A program made the translations under genes and the position numbers. The notes beneath the pieces are model-generated. The model worked only from the letters and a program-made list of their open reading frames with translations, was not told the DNA's origin and did no database searches. DNA of 64,000 bases. It comes from Heracleum sosnowskyi (taxonomy: Eukaryota > Streptophyta > Magnoliopsida > Apiales > Apiaceae). The stretch is from assembly GCA_030848705.1 (NCBI GenBank), contig CM061238.1:75168685-75232684 (forward strand). The letters run 5' to 3'. This document shows, one piece after another, positions 56,836-64,000 of this stretch (positions within the stretch are counted from its first letter, which is position 1; each line of letters begins with the position of its first letter).

Positions 56836-59800
56836 GGCAAGAAAAAGAAACAGGACATGTAGATCATTGACAATGGATGCTCAAGACACATGATAGGTGA
56901 TAAGGCCATGCTATCACATTTTGTCGAGAAAGTTGGCCCAATCATAACCTTTGGAGACAACAGCAAAGGTTACACTGTGGGATATGGCTGTCTGGAATTT
57001 GGGAATGTTTTCATAAGTGATATTGCTCTTGTGGATGGATTAAAGCATAATCTACTCAGTGTCAGCCAATTCAGTGATAGAGGATTTAAGGTTGACTTTG
57101 ATATGATGGTCTGCAATATCTATCACAAGAAGGATAAAAGCCTTTCTCTGAAAGGAGAAAGGAAATGAAGCTTATTTGTTGCTGATTTAAGCTCAACAAA
57201 GAAGGATAAAATTTACTGTTTCTACAGTAAAGCTGTTGTTGGTGACAGTATGCTTTGGCACAGGAAACTCTCTCACCTTAACTTCAAAACAATGAATATG
57301 CTGATGAAGAAGGAGCTTGTGAGAGGACTACCTCAACAGGAATTCTGTCAAGAAGGACTGTGTGAGGACTGTCAAATGGGAAAGCTGAGAAGAACTGTGC
57401 ACAGGTCAAATCAAGTCAACACCAACACTGAACCACTTAAGCTAATTCACATGGTTCTTTTTGGCCCAGTAAATGTCCCATCCTTAGCCAGAAAGAGATA
57501 TGCATTGGTTATGGTGGATGACTACTCTAGATACACATGGGTGACGTTTCTAGAGTCAAAAGATGAAGTTGCTCAAGTAATCATTGATCACATAAGAGTT
57601 CTTGACAGAAATCCAAATGCCAAAGTTCAAATATTAAGGAGTGACAATGGTACTGAGTTTAGGAATGCCTCACTTGGAAACTTCTGCAAAGATGAAGGCA
57701 TTGTCTAACAATTCTCTGCTGCTAGAACACCCCAGCAGAATGGTGTTGTAGAAAGGAAGAACGAGACTCTGATTTAAGCTGCTAGAACTATGTTGCATGA
57801 TGCAAAATTACCAACATATTTCTGGGTAGAAGCAATCAACACAACTTGTTATACACATAACAGAACTATTATCAACAAGACTCATGGAAGCACTCCTTAT
57901 CATTTGTTGACTGAAAAGAAACCTACTATCAAATACTTTCATGTATTTGGGAGTAAATGCTTCATGATGAAGGACAACCATGAAAAGAAAGGAAAGTTTG
58001 ATGCTAAAGCGTATGAAGGCATTTTCATGGGATATGAGATAGAAAGGACTGCTTACAGAGTCTATGTCTTAGAACACAGAATCATTGAAGAAAGTGTGAA
58101 TGTCACATTTGATGAAACCAAGTTTCCAGGACTCCATGAAGATGGTCAAATGCAAACCTTTAGGTTTGAAAATCAAGGATACTTGGAAGAAGAGGAAATT
58201 GGTGATGAAGAGCCCAGCTATACTCAAACTGTTGATATTGAGAAAGATGTTGTCAATGCTAATAATGTTGATCAAACTCCAGCTCAGTCACAGACCATTT
58301 CAACTAATCTTCAAAATGATGGTGACTCTAGAGATAATGAAGAGCATGGTGGAGACAACTGCACTGGTGAAGATTCATCTGCTCAAACTGGAGCTAATCC
58401 ACCAGATCAAAACAGAAGCTTGCCCAGGACAACAAAATGGAACAAGGATCACACTAATGATCTAATCATTGGAAATCCTTCCTCAGGGGGAAGAACAAGG
58501 AACAATGTCTCTGCTGACAGCATGTTCTCATGTTTCCTATCTCAAATGGAACCAAAAACAATTGATGAAGCATTGTTGGATTCTGATTGGGTGATTGCTA
58601 TGCAAGAATAACTCAACCAGTTTGAAAGAAACAATGTATGGAAGTTGGTTCCAAGACCAAAAGGAAAATCAGTCATTGAGACAAAGTGGGTCTTCAAAAA
58701 CAAATTGGATGAGAATGGAATGGTGACAAGAAACAAAGCAAGGCTAGTAGCAAAAGGTTACTGTCAACAGGAAGGAATAGATTATGATGAGACATTTGCA
58801 CCTGTTGCCAGACTTGAATCAATAAGGATCTTTCTAGACTTTGCTGCACACTGTAACTTTAAAGTGTTCCAAATGGATGTCAAAAGTGCTTTTCTGAATG
58901 GAGAGTTAGAGGAAGAAGTGTATGTTGAACAACCACCTGGATTTGAAGATGTTGAGTTGTATAACTTTGTATACAAATTGTTCAAGGCACTTTATGGATT
59001 AAAGCAAGCTCTCGGAGCTTGGTATGATACACTCTCTACCTTTCTATTGGAGAATCAGTTTACTAGAGGTGTAGTAGATAACACTCTGTTCTACAAACAT
59101 CATGGCAAGGACATCATTCTGGTTCAAATCTATGTTGATGACATTATTTTTGGATCTACAAATGAGAAGCTGTGTGAAAAATTTTAATCTCTAATGAGAA
59201 ACAAGTATGAGATGAGCATGATGGGAGAACTGTCATTCTTCCTTGGTCTACAAGTTCTTCAACAAGTTGATGGAATCTTCATATGTCAAGCTAAATATGT
59301 CAAAGAACTTCTCAAAAAGTTCAACTTAGAAGATTCATCACCTGCCAAAACTCCCATCTCTACATCAACAAATTTGGATCATGACCCCAAGGGAAAGAAA
59401 GTGGACTCTAGTGCTTACAGAGGCATGGTAGGATCGCTCCTCTATTTAACTACTAGCAGACCAGACATAATGTTTGCTACATGTCTCTGTGCAAGATTTC
59501 ATGTTGATCCAAAGGAGTCACACTTAGTTGCTATCAAGAGGATTTTTAGTTATCTAAAGGGCACTCATTATCTAGGCCTTTGGTATCCTAAAAATACTGG
59601 ATTTGAGCTAGTTGGGTACTCTGATTCAGACTATGCTGGATGTAGAATTGACAAAAAAAGCACAATAGGTAGCTGTCAATTTCTTGGTGGAAGATTGGTG
59701 TCATGGTTTAGTAAAAAGCAACATTTAGTCTCTACATCAACTGCAGAAGCAGAATATATTGCAGCTGGAAGTTGATGTGCACAAATTATGTGGATGAAGA

Positions 59801-60078
59801 ATCAGCTGTTGGATTATGGTCTAGTGTTGAACAACATTCCAATCTTCCGTGACAACACTAGTGCCATAACCATCTCAGAAAATCCTGTTCAACACTCAAG
59901 GACAAAGCACATTGACATCAGACATCACTTTATAAGAGAGCATGTTGAACAAAGAACTGTAAAACTGATCTATGTCCCTACTGAAAAGCAACTTGAAGAC
60001 ATCTTCACTAAACCATTGGATGAAGCCACCTTTAATAGGTTGGTAAGTGAATTGGGAATGCTCAATCTGGTATGTTAA
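56836..60078 (+). pseudogene. pol: Pol of Sirevirus C, stop-ridden but in one frame
   Basis: Continues in the frame of gag after the T-rich acceptor-like site TTTGTTTTGCAG/GG. Protease (motif DNG instead of DSG), HHCC finger, integrase, RT with intact YVDD (59131-59142), RNase H, ending at 60078 with the same terminal residues as A. Premature stops lie at 56860, 57166, 57706, 57775, 58609, 59185 and 59773, with no frameshift evident. Not functional. Confidence 0.9.
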
Positions 60079-61071
60079 CTTACTAGTTTTTACATTTTCA
60101 AATTCTGAATGTAGCGACTTTGCTAAAATTGAATTTTGTGCTAGTCGTATTGTCATTAGTGAGACTTTGTGTGTCATTAACTTGAATGATTTCAAAAATT
60201 GAGAAAGTGGTCAAAGGAATTGCATTGATTGGTTATATTTGTGTTAATTGTTGGATTAGTAGAGGACATAACTCTTGATTGCTATATGTGGTAGTTGTAT
60301 GGGTACTCTAAACTGTTGACCGTTTACCTTACCATTAACCCAGTATGCCTATAAAATGAACCTTAGGCCATATTAGTTTCAGAAGTTTTAGGATTAGTTG
60401 ATAAAATCATGAAATCTTAATTTGTAATTCCCTTTTGTTAAGATGTTTTTATTAATAAAACTTGTCTCATTCTCTACTGTGCATGAATACAGATTATTAA
60501 TTGAATTGAATATGTGTGAATGGTGATTCTTGAGTTAGGTAAATTAATGAAAAGATCTGTTAAAATCCTTGACAGTTATTGTTTTTCGCAAAGGTTATTG
60601 TCATCAAGAAAGGTAATTGTCACAGAATACCATGACAATTAGTTTCTTGATAGCAGTGAATGACATTCTATCAAGAGTTTTAAAAGATACTGTCATTAAG
60701 GTACTTAATGATGACAATAAGTTTTTCGCGACAAAGCTACTGTCAAGACAAACCTACTGTCATCACACCAAATGTCACTGACAGTGTGTTTCAGCGCACA
60801 TGTTACTGTCAAAAGTAGTGGACCGTTACAATTGTTAATTCAACCTCCACGTAGACAGAGAATAAAGGGAGTAACCCACATGGTGGAGTTACTAGGTAAT
60901 AGCACGATTCCAATTATCCCTTTTTTCAGCATAACGCTTGAGCTACTCTCTTTATTCAACAGTTAATCAGAAAAAATAAAAACTGACACAAAGCACCCAC
61001 AAAGCAAAACAACTTTCTACTCTACTCAATCAACTCACTTTCTCTCTTCTTTCTTACTCCAATTACCAACG
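60079..61071 (+). promoter_or_regulatory. Spacer and motif cluster upstream of accessory ORF of element C
   Basis: Contains the TATA-like GCCTATAAAA near 60349, AATAAA near 60456, and a cluster of CTGTC/GACAG and one-mismatch versions between 60571 and 60810 (exact copies at 60571, 60690, 60740, 60757, 60780, 60806). A CT-rich leader leads to the ATG at 61072. The layout mirrors 1416-2761 of element A. Confidence 0.55.
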
Positions 61072-64000
61072 ATGGCCCCTAAGCAATCAATTTCTCAGAC
61101 TAACTTTGCTGGTATCTATTCTCCAAATGATGTCGGTGAGGACTTCAAAGGGCTTATTTCTTTCATGAATAAGTCCTATCTTGGGTATGATATCACTTCA
61201 ACTCATGTTCTAGACCTAGAAAGGATTGAAAACTTTTGGGAGTCAGCTGTTGCTCAAGGAGATGGAGACAATGCCACCATCAAATTCAAAATCAAAGAGC
61301 ACAGTTACACTCTCACTATTCAAGGCATCAATGCAGCTTTGGGAATTGTGCTTAAACCAGGAAAAACCTACACAGAGCTTGCAAGTGATGAAACCTTGAA
61401 GAAGCTCTTCTTGAAAATTGGGTATTCAGGACCCATTCTCGAAGAGGGTACAACAAAGTGGTACCCATCTGGTGAAATGGACAGAAAGTATTTAAGGAAG
61501 GAATGGAGCATGATTCTTGATGCCATGGTGAAGGTGTTCTCCACAAAGACCACTGGTTGGAATGGTGTACCCACTTACATCAAGAAACTAACTCACTCTT
61601 TTGTCCATGGCTACAAGGTGGATGTTGGGAAGCTACTCATGGCACATCTCATGGCTACCATAGGTAATAAGGTATCTCTCTATCCCCACTTTCTAATGAT
61701 GTGTCTTAATTCTCTATGTGATTTTGATGAGGATGCTCCTCGCACAGAGGTTTGCAATGTTTTGAAAAGAAACAGACACACAACTCTCACTTCACATAAT
61801 TTAAATGCACATTTTCCACTTTGCTTCACCAAACATATGGTTGATCAAGTGCCTAACCTTGATTTTACATTGCCCTCTGGGTATGAAACCTTTTCTCTCG
61901 AGGATGAGGCTGGATTAGACCCAAATTCAGCTAACCCACATTCTACACCATACATTCAGCCTAGGTTCTCTAGACTTCCCAAAGTACAGAGACAAGCTTT
62001 GCAAGAATCCAGGAAAAGACCCCTAGAAACTGGTGTTGGTGGTAGTACTGAGAGTCATGAGGAAGAAGAGAGCTAAGAGGGCCAAAACCACTGTCAGCCA
62101 CCCTGTAGTCTCCCAAAAGACTGTAGAGGAAAATAGGGCATCAAACACCTCCCTAGATGTTCCTTCTCAACAAGGGACATTTATTGAGACTGGCCTGTCT
62201 CCCAAGGCACCCTGTACAGAGTCTGCACACCCTCATGTTTCACCTCATGAGGAGCCTCCACTTGCAGAAACACACATGGAGTCAGGGCATAGTGAGGATT
62301 TCACCTCAAAAATTGATGCTTCACAAGTTCACACTGTGGAGCAGCCTATATTCTCTTCTCCACCTTCACCCTCTTCATTCCTTACTCATTCTTTTGTTTC
62401 TTCTCAACAACCTAGAGAGGGGGATAGTCCCAACCCTTCAGATTTTGATCATCCATCTCCAATCATGGATGAGCCCCCATCTAGTGGTCCACAAGAACCT
62501 ATTTCTCAAAGTGAGATGGACACCACTCCTCCAAACACTGAGCTAGAACAAGGTACAACTCTGCTAGAAAATAAAACAGCCAGTGCCTTGTTCAATCTCC
62601 AAGGAGCATCTTACCTTAGGGAAGATGTTGTCACAGCCTTAGTTGTTGTCAAAGACACTGTAAATGTTTCTGTCACAGACAAACCTGCTGTCAAGGATGC
62701 AGTCAAAGTTACTCTCACAACCAAACCTGATGTCCAAGCTGCAGTGGAACATACTGTCACCCCTTCAGCTGACAGTAACATTTCTGGCAAAGCTGCTGTC
62801 ACCTCTACACAGCCTAATTATGATGAAGTTCTCATTGAGGATGTCTCCGATGATGATGTGCCACTCTCTCAGTTTATCAAGGTACGTTCAAAACCCTCTT
62901 TTCAATGCATGTAAGTACTGCTCATACCCATGCATCTAGGATGAGTGAGGGAGTGCAAAAGAAAAGAGAGATAAAAGAACAGAGAGGTGAGCTAAAAAAA
63001 TGAGAGGCAGCCAAATGAGCTGGAAAAAGGAGAGGGACTTGAGCATGTCCAGAGTGCAATTGAGGGAGCCCACACTGTTCAGGCAATAGGCCTTGAGAGT
63101 TCTAATGTGAGGAGTGATGAGATCACTCAGAAATACCATGAGAGTGTGAGAGACCCCTTAGCCTCCATGCCCCATTCTTTTCCTTCCCCTCGAAGAAGGT
63201 TGAGAACTGGTGGTACCTCTACTCAAACTACCCAAAGACTGGAAGCCCTGGAAAACAGATGCCTCTCAATGGAGACTAAGCTTGACAGTCTGTCTACCCC
63301 AGTAGTTACTGGATTTGATGGTCTTCAACAGTCTATTCAACTTTTATCTGCTAAACTTGATGCTGCCAACTTACCTAAGGGGAAAAAAATGGTAAGATCA
63401 GAATCTGTCCAAGAGCAAGGTGGTGGAGAAAAAGAAGTGCCTGCATCTCAGGGGGGGCCTGTATCTCAGGGGGAGTCTAGTAGTAAGGGGGACTCAGGAA
63501 GAAAGGGGGAGCAATTTGTAGAACAACAAGGAAGTGGAGCTGGCAACCTATATGAATATGAAATTGATGGGGAGAAAGTATTGATGTCCAAAGAAGTATT
63601 GGAGGAAATGCAAGGAAAATCAAAATCTAAAAGACCAATACTTTCTCCTGTATCTATAAGAGAGCCAACTCCTCAACCTCAGGAAACTACATTACAAAAG
63701 ATATGGAGAGAAAAGGAGGAGCAGAATAAGTTAGGGAAAGGCAAAGGAAAATTGCCTGAATACTGCAATTCACCAACTATGTGGACTGAGGGAACTGAAA
63801 TTGATCAAGAAGAAGCAAATACCTTAATGGTGGATTACAGGCAGAGCACACTGCACAATCAGGATGAACAATTATTCAGGGTAATTGAGGAGGTAATGAG
63901 GAAGCCAAGCTTAACCCTAACTCAAACCTCAACATTACTGATGAGCAAGATTGTAAGTGTATGTGTGAAGATCAATGAGGATAGAAGATGGGCCACTGAT
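61072..64000 (+). pseudogene. Accessory ('env-like') ORF of Sirevirus C, frameshifted
   Basis: Starts at an ATG in good context (CGATGGCC). Open for 334 codons: the conserved N-terminal domain (~220 residues) and a further region lacking in A. A probable shift near 62050-62075 leads into a second frame (to 62914) with NLS-like KKRAKRAK, Ser/Pro/Gln-rich sequence and motif-coded Val/Lys repeats (62640-62800). Further one-base shifts relative to A lie near 62900 and in an A-run near 62995. The remainder, readable to the window edge, has a coiled coil (about 63235-63370) and purine tracts AGGGGG within coding (63450-63511). No signal peptide or membrane segment seen. Confidence 0.8.
63450..63511 (+). 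other. Multiple polypurine tracts inside accessory ORF of element C
   Basis: Four tracts of five to seven G in purine context (63451, 63469, 63487, 63505) within 62 bp of coding sequence. The equivalent part of element A has four (about 100-222). Multiple polypurine tracts are a known Sirevirus trait. Confidence 0.75.

Larger units (their letters stand above)
54377..64000 (+). mobile_element. Sirevirus-type Ty1/copia element C (5' cut, 3' outside window)
   Basis: Same family as element A by protein and spacer similarity, on the opposite strand. It begins inside gag where the LTR of B starts, so the missing 5' part was separated by B's insertion and later lost or moved. It continues through gag, pol, spacer and accessory ORF to the right edge. 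Strongly decayed by stop codons. Confidence 0.92.

Noticed and set aside
60772..60966. Short ORF in the spacer of element C
   Set aside because: It has no counterpart in element A and is full of regulatory-type motifs; chance frame.

Overview
This window is repeat-rich intergenic chromatin of a flowering plant, probably a eudicot. It is AT-rich. I see no intact host gene, no rRNA or tRNA gene that I can support, and no bacterial-type operon. Nearly every long reading frame belongs to an LTR retrotransposon. Species cannot be fixed from sequence alone.

Layout. (1) 1-9751, minus: a Sirevirus-type Ty1/copia element (element A) with 5' LTR, PBS, gag, pol, a small acidic ORF and a long accessory ('env-like') ORF that runs off the left edge. 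(2) 9752-11747, plus: a short copia element (F) coding only for gag and protease; A sits inside its 5' LTR. (3) 11963-13166: a solo LTR of the Ty3/gypsy family D with a perfect 5-bp target duplication. (4) About 13.2-23.5 kb: non-coding DNA carrying several small DNA elements (a hAT MITE, two Mutator-type MITEs, two inverted-repeat elements, a Helitron-like end) and a TRIM-like LTR remnant. (5) 23539-44308, minus: Ty3/gypsy element D, with gag and protease but no RT, RNase H or integrase. It is split by element E (25634-37894, minus), a LARD-like non-autonomous element with two 4.9-kb LTRs around 2.5 kb of non-coding interior and a perfect GTAAT target duplication. A Stowaway MITE lies in D's leader. 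(6) 44309-54376, minus: a second Sirevirus family (B), with 5' LTR, PBS, gag, pol and accessory ORF; its 3' end is lost at D. (7) 54377-64000, plus: element C, same family as A, cut at its 5' end by B, with gag, pol and accessory ORF running off the right edge.

How the parts work together. In A, B and C, gag and pol supply capsid, protease, integrase and reverse transcriptase. About 0.5-1.4 kb downstream each carries an accessory protein with a shared N-terminal domain, NLS-like basic clusters and a C-terminal coiled coil, but no visible signal peptide or membrane segment. D, E and F lack pol functions and would depend on other elements.

The most interesting signal is a set of short, family-specific motifs scattered through the Sireviruses. 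GACAG/CTGTC recurs in A and C, and TCAGGA/TCCTGA in B. They cluster in the LTR, upstream of the accessory ORF, and inside gag and accessory coding sequence. Together with a nuclear-looking, fast-diverging accessory protein this resembles the VANC anti-silencing logic of VANDAL transposons, here in copia retroelements; that is inference. Also notable are a covarying U5 hairpin next to the PBS, a conserved splice-acceptor-like site at the gag/pol junction, and a gag-pol copy (C) with 13 premature stops but no visible frameshift.
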